Shown: positions 52,654-61,420 of the stretch, in pieces
Position numbering within the stretch: the first letter of the stretch is position 1
Layout: the number at the start of each line of letters is the position of its first letter
Assembly (NCBI GenBank): GCA_964445985.1
Contig: CAYUMU010000001.1
Location: 254,632 to 318,631 of the forward strand
Origin: CAYUMU01 sp964445985
GTDB lineage: Bacteria > Planctomycetota > Planctomycetia > Pirellulales > S012-138
Length of the DNA: 64,000 nt
Direction of reading: 5' to 3'
Notes under the pieces: generated by a model
The model's input: the letters and a program-made list of their open reading frames with translations, nothing else
The model's database searches: none
What the model was told of the DNA's origin: nothing
Program-made: the position numbers and the translations under genes

Positions 52654-53453
52654 TTCGTCAGCCCCTGGGCTGGCAATGGAAAGTGGGACTCGGCGTGCTG
52701 GCGTTCGTGGTCCTGGGGCTGTTTTACAGCTACCTCTCCTACCGTCAGCACGTCCGCAATCCCAGCGACACCACGCTGCCCAATGCTTCGCAACTTTGGG
52801 ACGGCTTGGAACAAGTGCTCCGCCCGCGTGAAAGCGACGATGGCCGGTCCTGGATCGCCACCGATACCTGGTCGTCGCTGTCGCGGTTGAGTGCCGGCAT
52901 GGGCCTGGGAATTTTCCTCGGCACCCTGATTGGCCTCGCCATGGGCTGCTTTTACACGATGGAAGCCCTGCTGCTTCCCATGATCTCGTTCCTGGCCAAA
53001 ATTCCGCCCCCGGCCATGATGGCGGTGTTCTACATCCTGGTCGGCATCGACTTCAGTTTCTTTGTCATCACGATTGTATTCGGCGTGGTCCCCATCACCT
53101 CGCACAGCATCTACCAATCGGTGCGCAAAGATGTTCCCGAAGAACTGATTTCCAAGGCCTACACCCTGGGCGCCTCGACGGTTGAATTGGTTTGGGACGT
53201 GATTCTGCGACAGGTTTTACCCCGCGTGATCGAAACCGCCAGGCTACAAGTCGGCCCGGCCTTGGTTTACCTAATTGCCGCGGAATACGCCAATTCCGAA
53301 CCCGGTTTTGGCTACCGCTTGCGGATGTGCGTCCGCCTCTCGCAGATGAATATCATTTACATCTACGTGGTTTACTTGGGCCTGCTCGGCCTGACAGTCG
53401 ATGCCCTGCTGACATGGATTCGCCGCAAGAGTTGTCCCTGGTATGGGGCCTGA
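52650..53453 (+). CDS. ABC transporter permease (nitrate/taurine type)
   Basis: A 267-residue inner-membrane permease of the SsuC/TauC type. The N-terminal helix (VGLGVLAFVVLGLFYSYLSY) is followed by the binding-protein-dependent permease region with SRLSAGMGLGIFLGTLIGLAMG, PAMMAVFYILVGIDFSFFVI and the coupling-loop-like SKAYTLGASTVELVWDVILRQVLPRV. Its ATG overlaps the binding-protein stop by four bases. No ATP-binding protein follows; the next gene is unrelated and has its own promoter. Confidence 0.88.
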   Translation: MIRQPLGWQWKVGLGVLAFVVLGLFYSYLSYRQHVRNPSDTTLPNASQLWDGLEQVLRPRESDDGRSWIATDTWSSLSRLSAGMGLGIFLGTLIGLAMGCFYTMEALLLPMISFLAKIPPPAMMAVFYILVGIDFSFFVITIVFGVVPITSHSIYQSVRKDVPEELISKAYTLGASTVELVWDVILRQVLPRVIETARLQVGPALVYLIAAEYANSEPGFGYRLRMCVRLSQMNIIYIYVVYLGLLGLTVDALLTWIRRKSCPWYGA

Positions 53454-53550
53454 CCACAGGGCCTTCTCAAGGCTCAGCCGATTAGCCACAACTCTATATC
53501 ACGGCAATGGTTGCAGTGCTGGCGTTGCCTCCGCCTCACATCGATTTCTC

Positions 53551-53580
53551 TTGACCTGAAAAAAACCTTCTGGCTAGAAT
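53551..53580 (+). promoter_or_regulatory. probable promoter of the unknown conserved gene at 53709
   Basis: TTGACC (53551-53556) and TAGAAT (53575-53580) are 18 bases apart. The leader to the ATG at 53709 is about 120 bases. This is one of the best sigma70-type matches in the window. Confidence 0.5.
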
Positions 53581-53708
53581 TGTTATGTTTGGCTCGCCGC
53601 AAGTAGGCTCGCCCCCAAAGGGTTGGGGCGCGGCCAGGCGAGCCTTCCCCCCAGTTCGATTGGCAGCGTCGTGGCGGCGACGGCTTCCTGCAAGCCGGAG
53701 GTCGGAAG

Positions 53709-54239
53709 ATGTATCCCAGACGACCCAAGGTCACTCTCTCCCGTTACTTCGCCGGTCTAACCGAGTCCACGTTCCAAGCCCGCTTGGGCATCGCCGACCC
53801 GCCGCTCGTCGACTATATCGCCGACCTGTTGGTTCGCTTTGTGCGTTTGGAGTCGATTCATAAGGTTCGTGATCTGGGCGGCCGCCGGCTGAGTGAGATT
53901 GGCGCGATGCTCGTTGAGGCCGAACAGCGCTTGGGCAACGCCCAGCGCGAAGTTCATCGGCATATCGGCGACTTTACCTTGTTTTGGACAGGCGTTTATC
54001 CCGAGTCGTTGCGTAAGGTCAAAGCCCAGCTCGACCAGTTCGTCGATTACTGCCAGCAGGGGAAACGCAGCTACTACCTGGCGAGCACCTTCGACGGCGA
54101 TGAATATGCCAGCGAGAACGAAGTTCTCGAACGCCTCAGTGAGCAGTTCGAACTCTGCGCCTATGGACTGCGTGAAGTTCGCCGCGAGTGGGAAGCCCGC
54201 CGCGGCGACGAACAGATCGGCCCCATCATTGTGGAATGA
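53709..54239 (+). CDS. conserved helical protein of unknown function
   Basis: A 176-residue soluble protein that I do not recognise. It has a strong GGAGG ribosome site seven bases before ATG and its own promoter. Composition is helical and charged; YFAGLTESTFQARLGIADPP, LLVRFVRLESIH, LGGRRLSEIGAMLVEAEQRLG and HRHIGDFTLFWTGVYPESL are the distinctive stretches. No signal peptide, transmembrane segment or cysteine motif is evident. Coding is well supported by the ribosome site and composition. It faces dnaE convergently and ends 53 bases from it. Confidence 0.7.
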   Translation: MYPRRPKVTLSRYFAGLTESTFQARLGIADPPLVDYIADLLVRFVRLESIHKVRDLGGRRLSEIGAMLVEAEQRLGNAQREVHRHIGDFTLFWTGVYPESLRKVKAQLDQFVDYCQQGKRSYYLASTFDGDEYASENEVLERLSEQFELCAYGLREVRREWEARRGDEQIGPIIVE

Positions 54240-54292
54240 AACGAACCGCCACCATAGTCGCCTTTCGCGGAGCGAAAGCCGACTTACGGTCC

Positions 54293-57200
54293 TTAATTTT
54301 GCCCATTGCGGTAGCCGTTGCGGCGGCCGTTGCCGTTGTTGGCCGCGGGGCGGGGGGGCGTGGTCATGAGCCGCAGGTTGCCTGGGCCGAGTAGTTCGTC
54401 CACGCGGTCGCGCATTTCTTGCGATAGCTCCAGCCTGAGGCCCTCGCACTGCATGTTGGCCTTGTGGCCGTCGGCCAGGCAGAGCAAAAGCTGCAAACTG
54501 TGTTCGCCGGGATACCCTCGCAAGATTTCGTAGAGCTGTTGAATCTTTTGCGGGCCGTGAATATTTTCGTCGTAGCGAATCCGCATGCCGCGGGTGTAGC
54601 GGGCGTCGAGCTCGTTGAGCGGGATCAGTTCGTTGACGATGAGGTTGGCGTCTTCGCTGCCGGGCCGCTTATCGATGGCGCCGCGCACGAGCAGAATGGC
54701 CTCGGGCTGCACCAGGTGCCCATACTCGGCAAATTGCTCGGGCCAAATGATGGTGCGCATGATGCCGGCGGTGTCTTCGAGGTCGAACATCGCGTACTTG
54801 GTGGCGGTTTGGCCGGGCCGGGGGTTCTTGGTGTGCGAGAACTTGATGGCGGCCAGCATGCCTCCCAGGTAGACCTCGGTGCGGTGGCTCAACTGGGCCG
54901 ACTCGACCGTGGTATGCGAGCTATACAACTTGAGCTGGGCTTCAAACTCGGCCAGCGGATGGCTCGATAGGTAGTAGCCCAGCACCTCTTTTTCGGCCAG
55001 CAGCTTCTGGCGTTCATCCCACTCGGGCTGGTCGGGGAAGCCGGGGGACGCCTTGCCCTGGGCTGGTTCTTCGTCCTCCTCTTCGAACATGTCGAACATA
55101 TTGGTTTGCCCGGAGCGGCGATCCTTGGCGGCCGACTGGCCTTGTTGCAGGGCCCGTTCCACGGCGGCCAGGCATTGCGAACGGCGCACGCCGGTGCTGT
55201 CGAAGGCGCCGGCCTTGACCAGGCTTTCGATCGATCCCCGGTTGCAGGCCGACGGGTCGACGCGGTCGCAAAAATCGAACAGGTCGCGGAAGGGGCCATC
55301 CTTTTCGCGGGCAGCCGCGAGGGCCAAGGCCGCGCCTTCGCCGCAGCCCTTGACCGCCGTGAGCCCGAAGAGAATTTTGCCGTCTTCCACCGCGAAATCG
55401 GCAAAGGAGTGATTCACGTCGGGGGGGACCACTTCGATGTTCATTCGCCGGCAATCTTCCAAATGCTCAACCAGCGAATCCTTGGTTTTGAAGTTGCGGC
55501 CGGGGATATCGCCGGACAGCAGGGCCGCCATGAACTCCACGGGGTAATGGGCCTTGAGGTAGGCCGTCATGTAAGCGATTTTGGCATACGCCGTGCTGTG
55601 CGACTTGTTGAAGCCGTAGCCGGCGAACTTTTCGATCATTTCGAACAGTTCGATCGCCTTGGCTTTATCGAGCCCTTGGGCTTGCGTCCCGGTTAAGAAC
55701 TCCTCGCGAAACTTGGCGATCATCGGCAGCTTTTTCTTGCTGATCGCCTTGATGCAGGTATAGGCGCTGGAGAGCGCGATGCCTCCCAGGCGGTTCAAAA
55801 TTCGCATCACCTGTTCCTGGTAAACCATCACGCCGTGGGTTTCTTCCAGGATTTCCTTCATGACCGGATGAGGGTAGGTGGCCTCCTTGCGGCGATGCTT
55901 CACCTCGATGTAGTCGTCGACCATGCCCCCTTCCAGCGGACCAGGCCGGTAGAGCGCGGCGGTGGCGATGATGTCGCGGAAATGGTCGGGCTTCATCCGC
56001 TGGAGCAAGTCGCGAATACCGCCGCTTTCGAGCTGGAAAATGCCTTTGGTTTCGCCGCGCTGCAGCAGGGCGAAGGTCTCCAGGTCTTCCAGGGGGAAGT
56101 TCTCCGGGTCGATGTCTTGCCCTGTGGTCTGCTTGATGAAGTTGACCGCCTTGGACAGGATGGTCAGGTTGCGGAGGCCGAGGAAGTCCATCTTGAGCAG
56201 GCCAGCGGCTTCCACGTCGCCCATCGCCCACTGGGTGATGACTTCTTCCTTCCCTTGCACGCGTTGCAGCGGCACGTATTCATCGAGCGGCCGATCGGCG
56301 ATCACGACGGCCGCGGCGTGGGTGCCCACGTTGCGAGCCAGGCCTTCCACCTTGCGGGCCAGGTCGAGCAGTTCGCGGATTTCGCCGTCGCTGTCGTACG
56401 TTTTCTTGAGGTCTTCGCTTTTTTCCAGAGCTTGATTGAGCGAGATGCCGAGCTGATCGGGCACCATGGCCACCACGGCATCGACGCGCGGAATGGGCAT
56501 GCCCAGCGCGCGGCCGACGTCGCGAATGGCGGCGCGGGCGGCCAGCGTGCCAAAGGTGCCGATCTGGGCCACGTTGGCTTCACCGTACTTTTGCTTCACA
56601 TAGTCGATGACCTCGCCGCGGCGGTCCTTGCAGAAGTCGATATCGATATCGGGCGCTTCCAGCCGGTTGATATCGAGGAACCGCTCGAACAGCAGATCGT
56701 ACTTGATGGGGCAAACGTGGCTCAGCTTGAGGGCGTAGGCCACGATGGAGCCCACGCCCGAACCACGGGCCGTGCTGGGGATGCCGCGCTCCACGGCAAA
56801 CCGCACGAAGTCCCACACGATGAGAAAGTAGTTGGGGAAGCCCAAGGTGCAGATCACGTTGAGCTCGCGGTCGAGCCGCTCCATCACGTGCGGGGCCAGC
56901 TCGCCAGCGGGGCACATGTCTTCGTTGCCGGCGTAGCGCTCTTTGAGGCCGGCCTCGCACAGTTCGCGGAGGTAGTCGCCCGGCTGCTTCTGGTTGGGGA
57001 TGTCGAACGAGGGGAAGTGCCGCTTGCCAAGCTCCAACTCCACGTTCACGCTGTCGGCAATCAACTGCGATTGCTTGAGGGCCTCGGTATAGCTGGGGAA
57101 GGCCGCGTACATTTCGGCCGGCGTGCGGAGATGGAACTGGTTGCCTTCCATTCGCATGCGGTTGGCGTCGGTGCGGAACTTGCCGGTGTTGACGCAGAGC

Positions 57201-57874
57201 AGAATATCCTGGGCTTCGGCGTCGTCTTGATTAACGTAGTGGGCGTCGGAGGTGGCCACCATGGGGAGGCCCAACCGACGGGCGACATCCACGGCGCCTT
57301 CCATGGCCATGCGTTGAATTTCCAGGTGGTTGTTCTGGATTTCGACGAAGTAGCGATCGCCGAAGACGCGATGAAACCAGGAGGCAATTTCGGCCGCCTC
57401 GGCCAGGTTGACCTCGGCGTTGCCGCCTTTGAGAATGGCCCGGCTGAACTCGCCCGATACGCAGCCGCTGAGGCAGATGATGCCTTCGTTGAACTCTTCG
57501 AGCAGAGCCCGATCCATGCGGGGCTTGCGGTAGAAGCCTTCCAAAAAGGCCCTGGACGAGAGCTTGATGAGGTTCTTGAAGCCAGTGCGGTTTTGGGCCA
57601 ACAGCGTCAGGTGGTACGAGCTTTCGCCCTGCTCTTTTTGGAACCGGCTATGCGGGGCCACGTAGGCCTCGATGCCAAGAATGGGGTTGATTTGGGCATC
57701 TTTGGCGGCGCGGTAGAACTCCAGGGCTCCGTACAAATTGCCGTGATCGGTGAGGGCCAGGGCGTTCATGCCGGAGTCTTTGGCCTTGCGGACCAGCGAC
57801 TTGATGGGGCTGGCGCCATCCAGCAGGCTGAAATGGCTGTGGCAATGCAAATGGACGAAGGGGGTCTCACTCAC
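54293..57874 (-). CDS. dnaE: DNA polymerase III alpha subunit
   Basis: The replicative polymerase, 1193 residues (E. coli 1160). Domains in order: PHP (HLHCHSHFSLLDG), polymerase palm with the catalytic pair PDIDIDF (about 402-408) and third Asp near GDVEAAGLLKMDFLGLRNLT, HhH/duplex-binding region (YGFNKSHSTAYAKIAYMTAYL), and an OB-fold (VYLGGMLAAIKFSHTK). GTG 57874 has GAGGAA nine bases upstream. The C-terminus ends in a Pro/Asn/Gly-rich tail (NGNGRRNGYRNGQN), an addition of unknown purpose. The 284 bases upstream have no other feature. Confidence 0.96.
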   Translation of the reverse strand: MSETPFVHLHCHSHFSLLDGASPIKSLVRKAKDSGMNALALTDHGNLYGALEFYRAAKDAQINPILGIEAYVAPHSRFQKEQGESSYHLTLLAQNRTGFKNLIKLSSRAFLEGFYRKPRMDRALLEEFNEGIICLSGCVSGEFSRAILKGGNAEVNLAEAAEIASWFHRVFGDRYFVEIQNNHLEIQRMAMEGAVDVARRLGLPMVATSDAHYVNQDDAEAQDILLCVNTGKFRTDANRMRMEGNQFHLRTPAEMYAAFPSYTEALKQSQLIADSVNVELELGKRHFPSFDIPNQKQPGDYLRELCEAGLKERYAGNEDMCPAGELAPHVMERLDRELNVICTLGFPNYFLIVWDFVRFAVERGIPSTARGSGVGSIVAYALKLSHVCPIKYDLLFERFLDINRLEAPDIDIDFCKDRRGEVIDYVKQKYGEANVAQIGTFGTLAARAAIRDVGRALGMPIPRVDAVVAMVPDQLGISLNQALEKSEDLKKTYDSDGEIRELLDLARKVEGLARNVGTHAAAVVIADRPLDEYVPLQRVQGKEEVITQWAMGDVEAAGLLKMDFLGLRNLTILSKAVNFIKQTTGQDIDPENFPLEDLETFALLQRGETKGIFQLESGGIRDLLQRMKPDHFRDIIATAALYRPGPLEGGMVDDYIEVKHRRKEATYPHPVMKEILEETHGVMVYQEQVMRILNRLGGIALSSAYTCIKAISKKKLPMIAKFREEFLTGTQAQGLDKAKAIELFEMIEKFAGYGFNKSHSTAYAKIAYMTAYLKAHYPVEFMAALLSGDIPGRNFKTKDSLVEHLEDCRRMNIEVVPPDVNHSFADFAVEDGKILFGLTAVKGCGEGAALALAAAREKDGPFRDLFDFCDRVDPSACNRGSIESLVKAGAFDSTGVRRSQCLAAVERALQQGQSAAKDRRSGQTNMFDMFEEEDEEPAQGKASPGFPDQPEWDERQKLLAEKEVLGYYLSSHPLAEFEAQLKLYSSHTTVESAQLSHRTEVYLGGMLAAIKFSHTKNPRPGQTATKYAMFDLEDTAGIMRTIIWPEQFAEYGHLVQPEAILLVRGAIDKRPGSEDANLIVNELIPLNELDARYTRGMRIRYDENIHGPQKIQQLYEILRGYPGEHSLQLLLCLADGHKANMQCEGLRLELSQEMRDRVDELLGPGNLRLMTTPPRPAANNGNGRRNGYRNGQN

Positions 57875-58158
57875 GGCGGTTGCTTCCTCGGCGCGTGCGG
57901 GGGGAGATGTGAGGGATGCGATCCTGGCGGCGATCCGTCAGGCCGTCATTTTAGCATGCTAGCACCGGGCGCGCCAGAGGGGGGCAAACGCAGGAACCGA
58001 ATCGAGCGAAGGGGGGCGATAAAGTCTGCCTAATCGGACGTGGGACGGGACGTGAACGCCCCCTGCGGGAAAAATGGTCGAAGCGAAGACGTTCGGCTTG
58101 CCGAAGCATCTATAAGGCGGTAGCGTACCCCCCCCGATCCATTCGCGAGGACTCAAGG

Positions 58159-58311
58159 ATGACCCGCGCTAGAAAACTGACGCTGTGGCTGTTGCTGGCG
58201 CTAACGGCGACCTCTGGCTGCGCGTGGGTTGAGTTTGACCCGTTTGGGAGCGAAGAACGGTACATTTATACGCAAGAGTCAGGATTGCGATTCCACCGCG
58301 ATCGGTATTGA
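58159..58311 (+). CDS. 50-residue lipoprotein
   Basis: A short gene with a good ribosome site (GAGGA) before the ATG. The product is a signal peptide (LTLWLLLALTATSGC lipobox; Cys21) followed by only about 29 polar residues beginning AWVEFDPFGSEERY and ending FHRDRY. Lipidation would leave a very small membrane-anchored peptide. It shares orientation and spacing style with the next small lipoprotein and lies upstream of dnaE on the opposite strand. No known family. Confidence 0.6.
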   Translation: MTRARKLTLWLLLALTATSGCAWVEFDPFGSEERYIYTQESGLRFHRDRY

Positions 58312-58380
58312 TGACTCGCGGCCGCGGCCGACTTTTCCTTAGGGCTGACGTCTAAGGGCACATTTCCAGAGGGCACACGA

Positions 58381-58650
58381 ATGAACCGCGCACCCTTCTT
58401 CATTTCGACCGCGCTGCTAGCAGTCATCTGGGGCTGGGGATGCGACTCCGACAAGCCCGAGATCGATCCCCATGCCGAAACGGATTCTCTCTGGCGGCAA
58501 GGGTACGGATTCAACAATCCCAATGTCGAACGGATTCGCAATGGTGGGATGGAAGAAAGAAAAGCAATAAGCCAAGCCCTGTGTTTCGCGGCTGACATTC
58601 GGCGCGACGCGGCTGATCGCTTGCCCAACGTTTTAGGGTGGGGCTCCTGA
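58381..58650 (+). CDS. 89-residue lipoprotein
   Basis: A second small lipoprotein (GAGGG before ATG). Signal peptide with lipobox IWGWGC (Cys21), then CDSDKPEIDPHAET and SLWRQGYGFNNPNVERIRNG. The last ~35 residues (ERKAISQALCFAADI...) look less protein-like and could follow a frameshift or read-through. It is not assignable to a family. The short hairpin CCTTAG...CTAAGG lies between it and the first small lipoprotein. Confidence 0.55.
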   Translation: MNRAPFFISTALLAVIWGWGCDSDKPEIDPHAETDSLWRQGYGFNNPNVERIRNGGMEERKAISQALCFAADIRRDAADRLPNVLGWGS

Positions 58651-58733
58651 GTTTGTCACCTTTAGGTTGGGGGCGAGAAGCTGCGGGGATTTGCATCCGC
58701 CGCGTCTGGACCCAGCCTGTCACGCTCATCCTC

Positions 58734-59936
58734 TCAGGGTTGTTCGCTGGCCGCCTTGAAATGCTTGGCGATAAAGTTGACGATCGAAATGGTTTCGCCG
58801 CCGCCGTGCCGCACCGCCTGGCCTTGGTCCTGGCCGCGGTACTGCACCACGCACTCGATTCCCAGCTTGTCCATTTCCTCTTTGAGGGCAATGCCCAACT
58901 TGGGATGGTGGACCACCAGGCCTAAATTGCTGGTGGCCGTGACATCTTCGTTGGCGTAGCTGTAGTTCAGCAGAGCCGGCGGATCGTCTTTGGTCAGGTG
59001 GGTGATGGGGGCCGCGGCTTCGTACCGCCGGTAGGCTTCGGGCGTGTCGGCCTCGGAAACCTTGATATCGTAGAACGGTTCAAAAAACCCATGGCGTTCG
59101 AAGTTGGGCCGAGGAATGCCGGCTTTTTCGGCAAACCGGGGGTCGTACGACGATTGGCCGTTGGAAACGGCAACGCAGGTGAGCCGCGTCGATTCGCGGG
59201 CGATCGGATCATCGCTGCCGGCTTCAGCCAGGTCGTCATGGAAGGCCAGCCACATCGAAGTGCCTGCTCCCGCCGAGCCGCCCGTCGAAGCCACCAGCTT
59301 GGAATTGATATTCCATTTTTCGGCGTTGTGGCGAATGAACTGCAAGGCGCGGGCACAATCCAGATACTGCCCCGGCGCTGGCAACACGTTGGTAAAGCGG
59401 TAGTTGATGGCCGCGACCGACCAGCCTTGTTGATTGAATTCGCGGATGGTGTTCCCACCGATGGTGCGTTTGTCGCCTCCGCTAAAGCCGCCGCCATGAA
59501 TGTAGAGCACCAGCGGCGTGGGCGTTTTCGAGTCGGCCAGGTACAGGTCGATCTTGTTCCGTTCGTGGGGACCGTACGATACATCGGCATGGGTGGGCGT
59601 TGCGGCAGCCGCTTGTCTGGCGCCTTGGGGTTGGCGGTCGCCGCGACGCGCTCTCGTCTGGTAGGCCTCAAGCTCCGCCGGCGAGATGGCCTTGTCGCCG
59701 TTGGCGTCGATGCGGGCAAAGTTCGGTTGTTGCCGCTCGGGCAATTCTTCTAGCGACACGCTGCCGTCTTGGTTGGCATCCAGCCTTTTGAACAAGTCGC
59801 GCGAAGCGTCTTGGGCAGGCAGGGAGGCGTCTTGGGCTGGTAGGTTTGTCGCCGCCAGCGTCCAGAAGGCAAAACAGGCCAGGCCGAGCCCGTATCGCAC
59901 GGGTGGATTTTTAATGATTCGTGGAGTGAAGGTCAT
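58734..59936 (-). CDS. alpha/beta hydrolase (esterase) with N-terminal EF-hands
   Basis: A 400-residue exported hydrolase. After a hydrophobic signal (about 15-34) there is a short tandem PAQDASLPAQDAS, then two EF-hand loops, DANQDGSVSLEE (about 53-64) and DANGDKAISPAE, which should bind calcium. The alpha/beta hydrolase domain, residues about 120-395, has the oxyanion HGGGFSGGDK and nucleophile elbow GGSAGAGTS (Ser near 221). Closest in type to the BD-FAE/carboxylesterase group; many planctomycete examples neighbour sulfatases or cytochromes. The start at 59936 has AAAGGAC upstream. It follows the DUF1501 gene by 55 bases and may form one operon with it. Confidence 0.84.
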   Translation of the reverse strand: MTFTPRIIKNPPVRYGLGLACFAFWTLAATNLPAQDASLPAQDASRDLFKRLDANQDGSVSLEELPERQQPNFARIDANGDKAISPAELEAYQTRARRGDRQPQGARQAAAATPTHADVSYGPHERNKIDLYLADSKTPTPLVLYIHGGGFSGGDKRTIGGNTIREFNQQGWSVAAINYRFTNVLPAPGQYLDCARALQFIRHNAEKWNINSKLVASTGGSAGAGTSMWLAFHDDLAEAGSDDPIARESTRLTCVAVSNGQSSYDPRFAEKAGIPRPNFERHGFFEPFYDIKVSEADTPEAYRRYEAAAPITHLTKDDPPALLNYSYANEDVTATSNLGLVVHHPKLGIALKEEMDKLGIECVVQYRGQDQGQAVRHGGGETISIVNFIAKHFKAASEQP

Positions 59937-59991
59937 GGTTGATTTTGTCCTTTGGTTGAGAGCGAATGGCTCGCCCGCTTTGCTGCCGCCG

Positions 59992-61359
59992 TCAGGCCAT
60001 CACCTCATGCGCCACCTGCCCGCCTTCCACGCCGGTCAGGCGATGATCGCGGCCGCCGTAGCGATAGGTGAGCTCGTTGGCGGGCAGGCCGAGCAGGTGC
60101 AAGATCGTGGCGTGCAAGTCGCGGAAGTGCATTTTGCCTGCCACGGCTGAACCGCCGGTGGGGTCGGTGGCGCCGTGAACGTAGCCCCCCTTGGCGCCGC
60201 CGCCGGCGAGCCAGAAGGTGAACCCGCGATAGTTATGGCCGGTATCGTCCTTGCCATCTTCAGGCGTGAGACCGGGCCGGCCGAACTCGCCGCCCCAGAC
60301 CACGAGGGTGTCTTCCAGCAGTCCGCGCAGGCGGAGATCGTCGAGCAGGGCGGCAATGGGGGCGTCGGTGGCTTCGCAATTGGCTTGCAAATCGCGGCGG
60401 TGGTTCTTGTGTTGGTCCCAACTGCCGTGGTTGAGCTCCACGAACCGCACGCCGGCTTCGATGAAGCGTCGCGCTAGCAGGCATTGCCGGCCGAAGTCGG
60501 ACTTTTTGCAGATGCCGACCGACTCGCCCTGGCGCCCCACGCGATAGCGGTCGAGCGTGGCCTGGGTTTCGTTGCTCAGGTCCAACAGCTCGGGGGCCGC
60601 GGCCTGCATTTGAAAGCCGAGCTCCATCGATTGGATCACGCTTTCCAGCTTTTCATCGTGCGGCCGCGCGGCCAGATGCTCCTGGTTGAGCATTTGCACA
60701 AAGTCTAGCTGCCGCCGCTTGGTGGAAAGAGGGAGGTGATCGCTGGCCACGTTGTTGATCGTGGCCTGCGACATATTCTCGCCGTTCACGCCGATGGGCG
60801 TGCCATTGTAAATGGAGGGCAGGAAGGCGCTGGAGTAGACCGAGCTTTTCGACGTATTGAGACTGATGAAGCCAGGCAGGTTTTGATTTTCGGCGCCCAG
60901 CCCATAGCTGATCCACGACCCCATGCTGGGCCGCGTTCGCAGCCGGTCGCCGGTGTGGAGTTGCAAGAAGGATTGGGCGTGGATGCCGGTTTCAGCGTAC
61001 ATGCCATTGAGCACGCACAGCTGATCGGCATGCCGGGCGGTTTCTGGCAACAAGTCCGAAACCCACAGGCCGCTCTCGCCGTGCCGCTGGAAGGGGAACA
61101 CCGAGCCTGGGTGCATTTTTTTGCCGGTTTGCGGCTTGTAGTCGAAGGTGTCGAGATGGGCCGGGCCGCCGCTCATGCAGAGGAAGATGACTCGTTTGGC
61201 GCGCGCCGGCAGGGGAGGGACTTTGGCCTCGAGGCCGCTGGCGGTTGCCGAACTGGCTGAGGGCGCCGCCTTGGCGATGTCTCCCAGCATGGCCTGCAAA
61301 GCCAGATAACCGAATCCGCATGAGGCGGTTTGCAAGATGCTGCGTCGGGTGAGGTGCAT
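59992..61359 (-). CDS. Tat-exported DUF1501 protein
   Basis: A 455-residue DUF1501 protein, obligate-looking partner of PSCyt1-DUF1549-DUF1553 proteins. The N-terminus MHLTRRSILQTASCGFGYLA is a twin-arginine signal. Family blocks: IFLCMSGGPAHLDTFDYKP, GLWVSDLLPETARHADQLCV, FVELNHGSWDQHKNH, TLVVWGGEFGRPG and HNYRGFTFWLAGGGAKGG. ATG 61359 is the start; the frame stays open to 62184 only because it crosses the upstream repeat and the end of the PSCyt1 gene. The fold is alkaline-phosphatase-like, but activity is unproven. Confidence 0.9.
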   Translation of the reverse strand: MHLTRRSILQTASCGFGYLALQAMLGDIAKAAPSASSATASGLEAKVPPLPARAKRVIFLCMSGGPAHLDTFDYKPQTGKKMHPGSVFPFQRHGESGLWVSDLLPETARHADQLCVLNGMYAETGIHAQSFLQLHTGDRLRTRPSMGSWISYGLGAENQNLPGFISLNTSKSSVYSSAFLPSIYNGTPIGVNGENMSQATINNVASDHLPLSTKRRQLDFVQMLNQEHLAARPHDEKLESVIQSMELGFQMQAAAPELLDLSNETQATLDRYRVGRQGESVGICKKSDFGRQCLLARRFIEAGVRFVELNHGSWDQHKNHRRDLQANCEATDAPIAALLDDLRLRGLLEDTLVVWGGEFGRPGLTPEDGKDDTGHNYRGFTFWLAGGGAKGGYVHGATDPTGGSAVAGKMHFRDLHATILHLLGLPANELTYRYGGRDHRLTGVEGGQVAHEVMA

Positions 61360-61420
61360 GGTGGGGCTGGGGGCTGGGGATTGGTGGCTGGTTGCTAGTG
61401 GTTGGTGGTTGGTTGTTAGT
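61360..61420. repeat. CTAGCAAC/CAGCCAC low-complexity repeat, site 2
   Basis: The minus strand reads ACTAACAACC, CACCAACCACTAGCAACC, CAGCCACC and CCCCAGCCCC. It supplies the TAA stop of the PSCyt1 gene (61418-61416) and runs to the base before the DUF1501 ATG, as at 13582-13625. Confidence 0.75.

Noticed and set aside
55835..58033. 732-codon plus-strand frame opposite dnaE
   Set aside because: It is antisense to well-conserved DnaE sequence; composition (many His/Val/Gly/Gln) is that of a mirror frame in GC-rich DNA.
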